39,023 nucleotides of DNA from a bacterium (lineage in GTDB: Bacteria; Auribacterota; UBA3054), in assembly GCA_017539325.1 (NCBI GenBank), contig JAFYHD010000078.1, positions 1-39,023 on the forward strand. The letters run 5' to 3'. A program made the translations under genes and the position numbers. Each line of letters starts with the position of its first letter. Positions within the stretch are counted from its first letter, which is position 1. This document shows, piece by piece, positions 24,171-32,098 of the stretch. The notes beneath the pieces are model-generated. The model saw only the letters and a program-made list of their open reading frames with translations. It had not been told where the DNA came from and did no database searches.

Positions 24171-27097
24171 CAAGATAAGCGTTTCCTAAATCCAAAGGAT
24201 AGCAGAACAAGCAAAGCAAACCAGCAAGGCTCCGGCACGACCATCCAGTTGAAGCGGTTCGTCAGCACAGTCTCCCCCGCTTGCGTAACTAAAAGGAATT
24301 CCGTCTCACCCGCGGCCTCCGGCTGATCCGGCACCTCAATGGCCAGACTCGTCTCCGTCACTGCGCCAGCGCCCGCAAGCGCTGCGGTTCCCCGAGACCA
24401 GTAAGCGACTTCGCCCAGAGCGTCGAGGGCAAGGTCGGCGCTCACATCTTCGCCGTAATTGACGTATTTAAGGTCGATAGTTTCCGTCTCGCCCAAGCGC
24501 AGCTCGCCATCCCGAGGGGCCGCGGAAATCAGCGACAGCGTAGTTTCGTTCTCTACCAGGTCGAAAACGTGCCAGTCCAGCCTCTCGAAGGCCTGCGCGT
24601 AAGGAGTAGGTTTGTATTCCTCTGTAGACACTCTCCTCTTCCCGATACCGTCGAAGGTCAGCAGAAGTCCCAAACTTTCCCCGGCCGCGCAGGGGAAGCA
24701 GTTGGTGACTTCCTCGTCCGGCCAGCAGGTGTAGCCCCTGATGGCGCCAAGGTCGCAGGGGATCTTTATCTCAGCAGTGAAGCCGCCTTCGTCGTTCAGG
24801 ACTTTCTTTACCTTAGACCCGGTCGGCGTCAGGCCGCTCTTCCAGTTTCCCATAGCCCTGGCTTCATCGTGCGTGCTCATCAACCTGTTGCCGTACTGGT
24901 TGAAGACCTTGAAGCGGAAAGTGTCTCCTCCGAACCAGGGACCGCTCCAACCTGAGCCGTCCAATTCGATGGTAATGCCGCAGATCATGTCCGTCTTGAA
25001 AGCCAGATAAAGTCCGTCCTCGCGCCAGCCGGCGTAAGCCGTCACGTGAAAATTCGTTTCGCCCTTGTTGCAGAGCGTCCCCTGGCCCCAGTAGTTCCAT
25101 TCCCCTTCCCCTATTTCGCCGTCAAATTCCGGCTCAACGAGAAGACGTTTGATCTTTTTATCATATCCTACGATCGGATACGGATCCTCTCCGTCGACGA
25201 TCCCGTCGCCGTCCGTATCGGTATTTTTGGCGTCGCTGGGGAAATACAATCCCGCGATATATTCCTCGAGATCGCCGAGCCCATCCCCGTCGGTATCGCT
25301 CTCCGAGGGATTGGACTTCATCCTAACTTCGTCGCCAGGCAGGAGAAAATCATCGTCCCCCAAACCGTCGCAGTCGCTGTCGCGGTAATAATAGCGCCCA
25401 TCCCAGGGCGCCTTCATCCCGAAATAATTCGTGAAGGGCCGCATGGCGTTGCCGCACCAGGAGAGGTCTTCCCCGCCGGTCGCCCAGCCGTAAATAGAGC
25501 CGTCCGGATGTGAGGAGGCGTATTCACGGTGTCCGCTGTTGTGGTACATCTGGTCCACCGAGTGCATGCACTCGTGCACCGTCACGAACGTCGTGCCGTC
25601 GCCGCCCCAGTTGCCGACCTGGGCGCACATGATCTCGCCCATTCCGGTGTAATAAGCTGACCCTCCGCCCCAGTTTCCGCCGCAATGGCTCCAGCCGTTG
25701 CCGTAGGTGAAGACGAACATGTCGTACTCTTCATTCCAAATGCCCAGAGTCCTTCTCAGATCCCTGGCCATGATGCGGCCTCCCAGCTCCGATTCCCCCC
25801 ACTCGTTGGTGTTCATCCTGAAGAAGCTTTCCGCCGGGGGAATGATGTTCCTGTAGATCGGATCGTAGAGAATAAGCAGCTGCCCGTTGGAATTGCGGTA
25901 ATAGAATTCCTTGACCTGAGGATAATAAATGTTGGTGTAATTCGAGGGCGGCGTGTTGTTGCCGGCTCCCGTGTAGGCCGTCATCAAAAAATCCAGGCAA
26001 GGCACCTCGCCGTAAACGATAGGCAAGGAATCCTGCGCGAAGAAGCCCTTGACCGCGAAGACGGAATTCGTGTCCCCGGTAGCCGCCGTGAACTCAAACG
26101 TCAACGCTCCCAGTCCCTCTTCCGAAACGTAAACATCCGTAAAATTCTTATCCTCGCCGTTGCAGCCGAACTTAACCAATCTTCCGTTCTTCAAAAAACC
26201 GAAAGAGAAAACGTTCTTTTCGCCGAAACCCATCACGTCCGCCAAACGCTCTTCCCCTTTGAACAAGCCTCCGCCTTCCTTTATTTCAAGCGTAAAGGGG
26301 CCGGCGCTCATCACGCCCTGCGCGCCGCCAAGCGAAACGGTCCTGAAAGTCACTTCCAGACCTTCCCCTGCCGCGCCGCCGTCAACGTTGAAGGAAGCTT
26401 CTTCGCTCTCGCGGTTGTCTTCCGCGACGACGCTGTGTTTGATTTCCTCTTCCCCGAACTTCACGTTGTCGAAATAGCATCTCTCCAGACCGCTCTCGAC
26501 TTTGAAAGCGTCTCCCAATTCCGAAGCGAAAGCGAAGCCCGCCAGCTCGACGTCCTTGTACGGCGTCTTAACTTTCAGAAGATAACCCTCCGAAAACAAA
26601 AGCTCGATATGCTGCCACTTGCGGTCAAAGAGCGGCTTAACGCCCGGCAGCGCGTGCCAACCCGGATCGTCACCGAAATACGAGCCGTAAACTTCCGCCC
26701 TTATCTCGTTCCAGCCCGTTTGCCTGAACCTTATGACAGGAACGGAGCCCAGGCTTACCACCGCGCTCTTGTTCGCCAAGGTCTCCGGATAAGTGACGTA
26801 AAAATCGAAAGCGATCCTCTGCTCTTTCCCGGATGCCATAACAAAGCTTCTGGAAAGCTCTGATTCCCCCGTCATCTCAACGGTACGCCTGCCATAAGAG
26901 AACCAGTCGGCCACGCTGAAACAATTGGTGGTGTCCGCCACCTGTGTCTCCGTCACAAGAACATTTTCCGTTGCGCTCCAGCCGTCCTGCCCATTCAAAG
27001 CGCCGGCATCCACAGCCTCAAAATTAAAATACGCAGCTTCGCTGAATGCGCCCAGCGCGCCAAAAATCAGCAACACAAGCAAGATAAACTTTTTCAT
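24170..27097 (-). CDS. Large secreted metallopeptidase-like protein with Ca-binding repeats and PEP-CTERM signal
   Basis: 975 residues. A signal peptide (KKFILLVLLIFGALGAFSEA) is followed by a beta-rich region to about residue 350. HECMH at 508-512 fits the zinc-peptidase motif HExxH and lies in a Gly/Trp/Cys-rich region; a third ligand may be one of the following His or acidic residues. Aspartate-rich thrombospondin-type-3-like calcium repeats follow (DSDCDGLGD at about 573, DTDGDGLGD at about 601, DTDGDGIVDGEDP at about 627). A region at about 655-850 resembles a CBM9/DOMON-like sugar- or cytochrome-binding domain. It ends in a PEP-CTERM anchor (VVPEP, hydrophobic helix, RKR; about 953-974), so exosortase should process it. 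Start ATG 27097 has GAGGG five bases upstream. Peptidase activity is inferred from the motif only. Confidence 0.88.
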   Translation of the reverse strand: MKKFILLVLLIFGALGAFSEAAYFNFEAVDAGALNGQDGWSATENVLVTETQVADTTNCFSVADWFSYGRRTVEMTGESELSRSFVMASGKEQRIAFDFYVTYPETLANKSAVVSLGSVPVIRFRQTGWNEIRAEVYGSYFGDDPGWHALPGVKPLFDRKWQHIELLFSEGYLLKVKTPYKDVELAGFAFASELGDAFKVESGLERCYFDNVKFGEEEIKHSVVAEDNRESEEASFNVDGGAAGEGLEVTFRTVSLGGAQGVMSAGPFTLEIKEGGGLFKGEERLADVMGFGEKNVFSFGFLKNGRLVKFGCNGEDKNFTDVYVSEEGLGALTFEFTAATGDTNSVFAVKGFFAQDSLPIVYGEVPCLDFLMTAYTGAGNNTPPSNYTNIYYPQVKEFYYRNSNGQLLILYDPIYRNIIPPAESFFRMNTNEWGESELGGRIMARDLRRTLGIWNEEYDMFVFTYGNGWSHCGGNWGGGSAYYTGMGEIMCAQVGNWGGDGTTFVTVHECMHSVDQMYHNSGHREYASSHPDGSIYGWATGGEDLSWCGNAMRPFTNYFGMKAPWDGRYYYRDSDCDGLGDDDFLLPGDEVRMKSNPSESDTDGDGLGDLEEYIAGLYFPSDAKNTDTDGDGIVDGEDPYPIVGYDKKIKRLLVEPEFDGEIGEGEWNYWGQGTLCNKGETNFHVTAYAGWREDGLYLAFKTDMICGITIELDGSGWSGPWFGGDTFRFKVFNQYGNRLMSTHDEARAMGNWKSGLTPTGSKVKKVLNDEGGFTAEIKIPCDLGAIRGYTCWPDEEVTNCFPCAAGESLGLLLTFDGIGKRRVSTEEYKPTPYAQAFERLDWHVFDLVENETTLSLISAAPRDGELRLGETETIDLKYVNYGEDVSADLALDALGEVAYWSRGTAALAGAGAVTETSLAIEVPDQPEAAGETEFLLVTQAGETVLTNRFNWMVVPEPCWFALLVLLSFGFRKRLS

Positions 27098-27140
27098 CGA
27101 TCCCTCTTTATCATTAGAAATTCTTCAATAACCAACATTC

Positions 27141-27146
27141 ATTATA
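27141..27146 (-). promoter_or_regulatory. -10 box of the PEP-CTERM peptidase gene
   Basis: TATAAT on the minus strand sits just after the T-tract of the preceding terminator, in the context TTTGTTATAAT that is also found before the gene at 19384-20736. The leader to the ATG at 27097 would be about 37 bases and contains a GAGGG ribosome binding site. No clear -35 is seen. Confidence 0.5.
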
Positions 27147-27179
27147 ACAAAAAAAGAGCGCCGTTTCGGCGCTCTTTTT
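27147..27179 (-). terminator. Terminator of the FGE/DUF3990 operon
   Basis: A 13-bp stem (27151-27163 with 27167-27179; core GAGCGCCG/CGGCGCTC) with a 3-base loop, followed on the minus strand by TTTTTTTG. It lies about 20 bases after the stop of the tandem FGE-like gene. The A/T flanks make it able to act in both directions, but only minus-strand genes are next to it. Confidence 0.88.
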
Positions 27180-27197
27180 ACTGCTTTGTTCATTATT

Positions 27198-29876
27198 TTA
27201 AGGAACCAGGACAACACGTATGCCGTAGATGAAATTGGCGAAGCCGGGGTAGCCTTGACTCTGGAAGGCGTCGCGGCGATGCGCGGAGCGACAGCAGTAG
27301 GCGTAGTCTTGAAAACTCCCGCCCCGAAGGATACGGTATTCTCCGCGTTCTCCGCCTTTCGGATCGATGGCGTCTTCCTTATAGGAACTAAACCAATCCA
27401 GGCACCACTCATACACGTTGCCATGCATATCATAGAGCCCCCAGGCGTTGGGAAGATAAGAGCCAACCTTGGTGTGCTGGGCATATCCGCCTTTACCATC
27501 AAAATAATCACGGCTATAACGGCCTACTTCCGACATTTCTTGACACTCAAACCTATTTGAAAGATCTTTGCCGCTGTTCAAAGCCGTGGCCGTGCCCGCC
27601 CTGCAGGCATACTCCCATTGGGCTTCCGTGGGCAGATCGAAGGTGTTTCCGGCTTTCTTTCTCATCTGTCCCATGAAACTTCGCTCGTCAACTCCGTTGT
27701 TTTTTGGCCAAGCGGAGCCTTTGTTTGCTCCTCTGAGAATATCATAGGAAACATATTCCACCGGTCTCATGTCACCTTTGTACCAGGAAGGATTATCGCC
27801 CATAATATTATCACACTGCCTCTGAGTCACTTCAAACACGCCGATGTAATAGGCTTTGGTGAGCGTGACCTGATGCTGAATTTCGCTTTTTTCTCTGCCC
27901 ACTTCATCTTCGGGGCTTCCCATGATGAAGGTTCCCGGTTCGATCCTTCTGAGCCATAATTCATCCGTGCGGCATTTGTCGTCCGTTGTATCCGGAGCAT
28001 CTGACGACACGCGCATCTTATTGCTCGTGGTATCAAAAACAAGATAGGTTGCCTGCTCCGTCACATCCTCGTATTCGACTCTTAAATCAACTTCGTCCAT
28101 CACATTGGTATAATCCGCGTCAGGGATCCATATTAACTTGTGCTTGCCAACTCCCGCCACTATTCCGCTGGCGCCGTCATATTCAAGTTTGCCCATCTCC
28201 TCCAGCAATTTTTCCTCACCGTTTTTCAATTTTCCATAAAACTTGGTTTGAAAAATAGGCAGGGTGTTTTCTGTCCCCAAGGCAATTTCATATTCAAACT
28301 CTTTTTCAATTTGATCGTCCGGTTCGAAGAACGCGTTTTGAACTATCGCCACACGGAAACCGCCGCTTCTGCTGTATTCGCTGGGGTCGCTGCCGCCTTC
28401 ACGGGAAGCTGAGCGGCAGCTGTCGGCAGCATTGTACCAGCATCCGCCGCGGATAGCACGATACGGTCTCCAGCTCGGTCCATGCGGCTCCGTCGCCGGA
28501 TCCTTAAGATTATTCTGAAACCAGTCCAGGCACCACTCATACACATTGCCATGCATGTCGTAGAGTCCCCAGGCGTTGGGAAGATAAGAGCCGACGGTCG
28601 TGTGAGCGTTTGTGTATCCGCCTTTGCCGTCATCCCGATTGTAACCATAGCGTCCGACTTCCGCCATTTCTTCGCACTCACGCTGATCAGAAAGATCTTT
28701 GCCGCTGTTCAAAGCCGTGGTCGTGCCTGCCCTGCAGGCGTATTCCCACTGTGCTTCGGTTGGAAGATCAAAAGCCAAACCAGTCTTGGCGCGAAGTTTG
28801 CCGAAGAAGGATGTCTCATCCACTTCATAACTGGCAGGCCAACTTGTGCCTTTGTTGTCTCCGCGGAGCATGTCATAGGAAACGTTTTCCACCGGCCGGG
28901 CGCTGCCTTTATAGCCGGATGGGTTTTCACCGGCAATAAGCTCGTATTGCCGCTGCGTCGTTTCAAAAACGGCGATGTAATAGGCTTGCGTAAGCGTAAC
29001 TTCGTGCTGCGTTTCGAAGCTAGTTCTGACAAGTTCATTGGTAGAGGTGCCCATGACAAATGTGCCGGGCTCGATCTTCCGCAAGACAAGTTTCGTGGTC
29101 TTGTACTCTTCTGTCCAGCCGCCTTCAGGCACATCGTCAAGATAACTGATAATATTATTTCCGTCCAAAAGATCGATGACTATATACAATTTGTTTGTGA
29201 CAGAAAAAGGATCTTCATACAAGTTTTCGCCTATGACAGCGGGAGAAACAGCGGCGGGGGAAAATTTATACGCCATGTTGGCCTTGCCTTTGGAATTGGC
29301 GCTAAATTTCACCTGTAAATCTTGCTCTTTGGCAGAATATTTAAAGTTTTCGCCCTTCTTTTCAGGAATGAAAGCATAGGCGCCAACGCTTTCTGAACCG
29401 TTTTCATTGCAAAGGGTGTCAAATAGCGTGACTATTTTTGTTTCAAATTCGGCAAGGTCTTCCTTTTGCAAAGTTCCGGAAGATTTTAAGGTCGCCTTCG
29501 TTGGCTTGATTATTTCACTGCCGACCGCAAAGGAAAAATTCTTGGTGACATCCTTTTCCGCCCAGGAAAATTTTCCGTTCTTTGTCTTTGCGGAAACATT
29601 CTGAGTAAGTGTCTTTTTGCCATAACCATTCTTGTTTTTGTCAAGCTGAACCGGAGCGCAAAGATAATTGGCGAGATCGTTTCGGACGGAGACTTCTGCC
29701 CCTTGGGAAAGTTCCTCCATAGCGGCTTCGCTGAACGTTCCGCTTAATTTAAGCGTAGTCGAACCCTTTACGTAACCGCAGACATTGACGACTTCCTGCG
29801 TAACGACGGTGTCGGCTGACAACGCCCCTACCGTAAGGAAAAGCATGGCAACAGTCAGGAGAACAGCACTTCTCAT
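27198..29876 (-). CDS. Secreted protein with two FGE-sulfatase-like (C-type-lectin-fold) domains
   Basis: 892 residues from ATG 29876, which is preceded by GGGGA and opens directly into a signal peptide (RSAVLLTVAMLFLTVGALSA); the frame extends 7 codons further to a TTG that I reject. Residues about 30-265 and 515-640 are beta-rich with no family I recognise. FGE/SUMF1-like domains lie at about 266-513 and 641-892; each has IEPGTFxMG, FDLPTEAQWEYACRAGT, NAWGLYDMHGNVYEWCLDW and RGG...CRSA. The two share near-identical DNA blocks, so duplication was recent. Compared with human FGE (Cys336/Cys341), only the second Cys is kept; the first is Asn or Asp. Catalytic formylglycine formation is therefore unlikely, and a binding or structural role is more probable. 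It is the last gene of its operon. Confidence 0.9.
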   Translation of the reverse strand: MRSAVLLTVAMLFLTVGALSADTVVTQEVVNVCGYVKGSTTLKLSGTFSEAAMEELSQGAEVSVRNDLANYLCAPVQLDKNKNGYGKKTLTQNVSAKTKNGKFSWAEKDVTKNFSFAVGSEIIKPTKATLKSSGTLQKEDLAEFETKIVTLFDTLCNENGSESVGAYAFIPEKKGENFKYSAKEQDLQVKFSANSKGKANMAYKFSPAAVSPAVIGENLYEDPFSVTNKLYIVIDLLDGNNIISYLDDVPEGGWTEEYKTTKLVLRKIEPGTFVMGTSTNELVRTSFETQHEVTLTQAYYIAVFETTQRQYELIAGENPSGYKGSARPVENVSYDMLRGDNKGTSWPASYEVDETSFFGKLRAKTGLAFDLPTEAQWEYACRAGTTTALNSGKDLSDQRECEEMAEVGRYGYNRDDGKGGYTNAHTTVGSYLPNAWGLYDMHGNVYEWCLDWFQNNLKDPATEPHGPSWRPYRAIRGGCWYNAADSCRSASREGGSDPSEYSRSGGFRVAIVQNAFFEPDDQIEKEFEYEIALGTENTLPIFQTKFYGKLKNGEEKLLEEMGKLEYDGASGIVAGVGKHKLIWIPDADYTNVMDEVDLRVEYEDVTEQATYLVFDTTSNKMRVSSDAPDTTDDKCRTDELWLRRIEPGTFIMGSPEDEVGREKSEIQHQVTLTKAYYIGVFEVTQRQCDNIMGDNPSWYKGDMRPVEYVSYDILRGANKGSAWPKNNGVDERSFMGQMRKKAGNTFDLPTEAQWEYACRAGTATALNSGKDLSNRFECQEMSEVGRYSRDYFDGKGGYAQHTKVGSYLPNAWGLYDMHGNVYEWCLDWFSSYKEDAIDPKGGERGEYRILRGGSFQDYAYCCRSAHRRDAFQSQGYPGFANFIYGIRVVLVP
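27398..27626 (-). repeat. Copy 2 of the FGE-domain DNA repeat
   Basis: Blocks 27398-27466 and 27563-27626 are close copies of 28526-28594 and 28694-28757; in the 64-base block I count 6 differences. They encode the NAWGLYDMHGNVYEWCLDW and LPTEAQWEYACRAGT parts of the two FGE-like domains of the same gene and show a recent internal duplication or gene conversion. Confidence 0.8.
28526..28757 (-). repeat. Copy 1 of the FGE-domain DNA repeat
   Basis: The partner of the repeat at 27398-27626, in the first FGE-like domain. A more diverged third copy lies in the FGE-like gene at 30848-32542 (for example around 31217-31282). Confidence 0.8.
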
Positions 29877-29903
29877 GGATTTTCCCCGATAGATCAATGA
29901 TTA

Positions 29904-30116
29904 TTAAAGGTTGCGGCTATATTCTTCCACAAGATCTTCCGCAAGGTATTCGTCGCTCATGCAGTGAAGATCAGAGGCGCCTTTGTGAAGAAGCATGCTT
30001 TCCTTGGAATGATAGAAGAAATCAAGGGCGGCGGGAAGAGAGATATTAGCTTTTTTGGCAAAAAGCGCGATAACTCTGGCGAATTTTCTCTGCAGTAGGA
30101 TCGGATTGGCTAACAT
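29904..30116 (-). CDS. Small DUF3791-like protein
   Basis: 70 residues, overlapping the DUF3990 gene by 7 bases. The pattern ARVIALFAKKANISLPAAL, then FFYHSKESMLLHKG and SDLHCMSDEYLAEDL, matches my memory of small DUF3791-family proteins found beside DUF3990 genes in gut bacteria. No signal peptide or transmembrane segment. Its function is unknown; by position it may be an antitoxin or chaperone for the DUF3990 protein. The tandem FGE-like gene starts 27 bases downstream. Confidence 0.75.
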   Translation of the reverse strand: MLANPILLQRKFARVIALFAKKANISLPAALDFFYHSKESMLLHKGASDLHCMSDEYLAEDLVEEYSRNL

Positions 30117-30586
30117 ATCGACTCGCTCCCAAGGAAATGAAGATATTTGTCGATCACAGCCTGTGTGCGAAGAGCCAGCTGCATGTTAGGCTGCTGGAGT
30201 CTCAAACGCTTTATGGCCACACTTCTGTCTATCAATCCGTCAAGATAGAGTTCGACAGTGTCAAAGACCTTATCGTTTGCAATGCCGCCCATGACAATGT
30301 CAAAATCAGAGGTGTCCTGCACTTTGCGACATTTAACAACAAAATCCAGCCATTCGTCGGAATAAGCGTTGAAGACCAAAACCTTACATTTTTGAAACGC
30401 TTCGTCATCCAGTTCATATTTTGATATGACGGCATGGTCGCCAACCTGAACAAACCGCTCACACCATTTCTTGGCCTGCTCTATGAGAGAAGTCGTGTAA
30501 AAACCGGGGCCAAAATCCACATTCTTACGAGAATGAAGGATGTCCGGCTTGGACACGGCAATATTCGAAGCATGATAAAGAATCAT
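30110..30586 (-). CDS. DUF3990 family protein, ADP-ribosyltransferase-like
   Basis: 158 residues. The opening ILYHASNIAVSKPDI, then VDFGPGFYTTSLIEQAKKW, DFDIVMGGIANDKVF and TVELYLDG, matches DUF3990 as I recall it. The family is related to the ADP-ribosyltransferase fold; His5 and Tyr30 (in GFYTT) sit where the H-Y residues of that fold would bind NAD. A later catalytic Glu or equivalent cannot be assigned. It overlaps both flanking DUF3791-like genes (4 and 7 bases), which suggests a toxin-antitoxin or regulatory module made as a unit. Target and activity are unknown. No secretion signal is visible, so it probably acts in its own cytoplasm. Confidence 0.82.
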   Translation of the reverse strand: MILYHASNIAVSKPDILHSRKNVDFGPGFYTTSLIEQAKKWCERFVQVGDHAVISKYELDDEAFQKCKVLVFNAYSDEWLDFVVKCRKVQDTSDFDIVMGGIANDKVFDTVELYLDGLIDRSVAIKRLRLQQPNMQLALRTQAVIDKYLHFLGSESIC

Positions 30587-30834
30587 TTCAGAACGCCTCT
30601 TCTTTTCATCAGTTCAATCAGGTCGGTCATGATGTATTCCTTATCTTGAGTGTGCAAAACGTCGTAGCAGGGAAAGATATAGGAATAGAGCAGGTCGCTC
30701 TCAACGGTCAGCATGGTATAAACCCGGGAGGGATCCAACCCAAGCTTTATGGCGAGATTTTCAATACAGAAAACCGCAAACGCCAACGCGTCTTGAGACA
30801 ACTCAAGATTATCTTTGACAGATCCGTTCTGCAT
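30583..30834 (-). CDS. DUF3791 family small protein
   Basis: 83 residues from ATG 30834, preceded by AAGGA at a normal distance; the frame stays open upstream to 31110, but that part lies inside the FGE-like gene and is spurious. The segment LAFAVFCIENLAIKLGLD, then VYTMLTVESDLLYSYIFPCY and DVLHTQDKEYIMTDLIELM, is typical of DUF3791. It lies 13 bases after the FGE-like gene and overlaps the DUF3990 gene by an ATGA. It may be the partner of the ART-like protein. Confidence 0.8.
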   Translation of the reverse strand: MQNGSVKDNLELSQDALAFAVFCIENLAIKLGLDPSRVYTMLTVESDLLYSYIFPCYDVLHTQDKEYIMTDLIELMKRRGVLK

Positions 30835-30847
30835 GAGATTTTCCTTT

Positions 30848-32098
30848 TTACTGTGCCAGGAAGACTCGCACTCCGCAGGCGCTGTAGTCGCCGAAATTGG
30901 GTTTGGCAAAGTCTCTGGTTGCGGAGCGGCAGTCGGCCGCCGGGCTGTAGCATCCTCCGCCTCTGAGCGTGCGGTAAGTTCCCGTTCTCGGTCCTTTTGG
31001 ATCGGTAGCTTCTCCCGTTCCAAGATTCGCCTGGTACCAGTCGAGGCACCATTCCCAAACGTTCCCGTGCATATCGTAAAGGCCGTAATAATTCGGCTTG
31101 TACGTGCCAACGAAATTATGCGCCTGGCTTATAGTCCCTTCCTCGGGATTGCCGCCGCCGTCGTACCAATAGCGGGCCAATTCGTCCAAATCAAGATCCT
31201 TAGTCGTGCTGGTAAGGTCATAGCCGCTGTTCAAGGCCGAATCAGTTATCGCCCTGCAGGCGAATTCCCACTGCGCTTCAGTGGGAAGGTCGAAGCTTAA
31301 ACCGGTTTTGGCGCGGAGGATCCCGAAGAACGAATCCTCGTCGACTTTATTGTTGGCAGGCCAGTTGGCGCCTTTTTCAGCGCCGCGCAGCATATTGTAA
31401 GATACTCTCTCCACCGGACGCGTGACCCCTTTGAACAGAGAAGGATTGGCGCCTGTCACCAGTTCGTACTGCATCTGGGTGACTTCAAAAACGCCTGCGT
31501 AGATGATCGGTGTCAATACTACCTGGTGCCGAACTTCGTTATCATTTTTCCCCAGCTCTTCACTGCGGCTGCCAATCATAAAGACCGCAGGATCGATCTT
31601 CTTCAAAACTAATTTTGTTTTCTTGTACTCCAGCGTCCAACCGCCTTCCGGCTCTTTGTCGAGACCGGTGACTGGGAAACTAGCCGCCTCGGGTCCTCCG
31701 GAAAGGTCTATCACAATGTAAGAGCCGTTTGGCGGAAGCGCCTGCTCGCTGGCCTCTACCTTGATGATCAGATCATAGGTGACTGTTTCATAGAAACTCT
31801 CGTCCGGAGACCATAAAGTCTCGTGCCATCCGGTTCCGACAACAGTTCCGTCGGCGCCTTCTTTGCTTAAGGTCCCTTTTTCAGACAAGTCAAAAAGCTG
31901 TTCCGCATCACCAATGCCGCCAAATAACTTAACATTGAAAGTCGGATTGGCTTGATCGGAGGTAAGATAATAATGAATGATCACGCTTCTGTCGAAAGGC
32001 CAGTTCTGCAAACCAGTTACGCTTTCGACGGCTCCTTCGGCCTGGGTGCTGAAAAAGCCTAGCGAAGCGACTGTCAAGACGGCGATCAGGCCTTTCAT
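30848..32098 (-). other. FGE-like part of the fusion, possible separate gene
   Basis: If translated from ATG 32098 this gives a 416-residue secreted protein with its own signal peptide and one FGE-like domain, matching the plan of the tandem protein at 27198-29876. No strong Shine-Dalgarno sequence precedes it, so translation would rely on coupling with the PEP-CTERM gene in front. Confidence 0.55.

Noticed and set aside
27098-27140. Sigma-54 promoter for the PEP-CTERM gene, controlled by the NtrC-like regulator
   Set aside because: No GG-N10-GC core was found here or in the FGE-operon upstream region; a TATAAT box fits better.
30835-31110. Upstream extension of the DUF3791 frame
   Set aside because: It lies inside the FGE-like gene in a different frame and has no signal or family resemblance; ATG 30834 has a good ribosome binding site.
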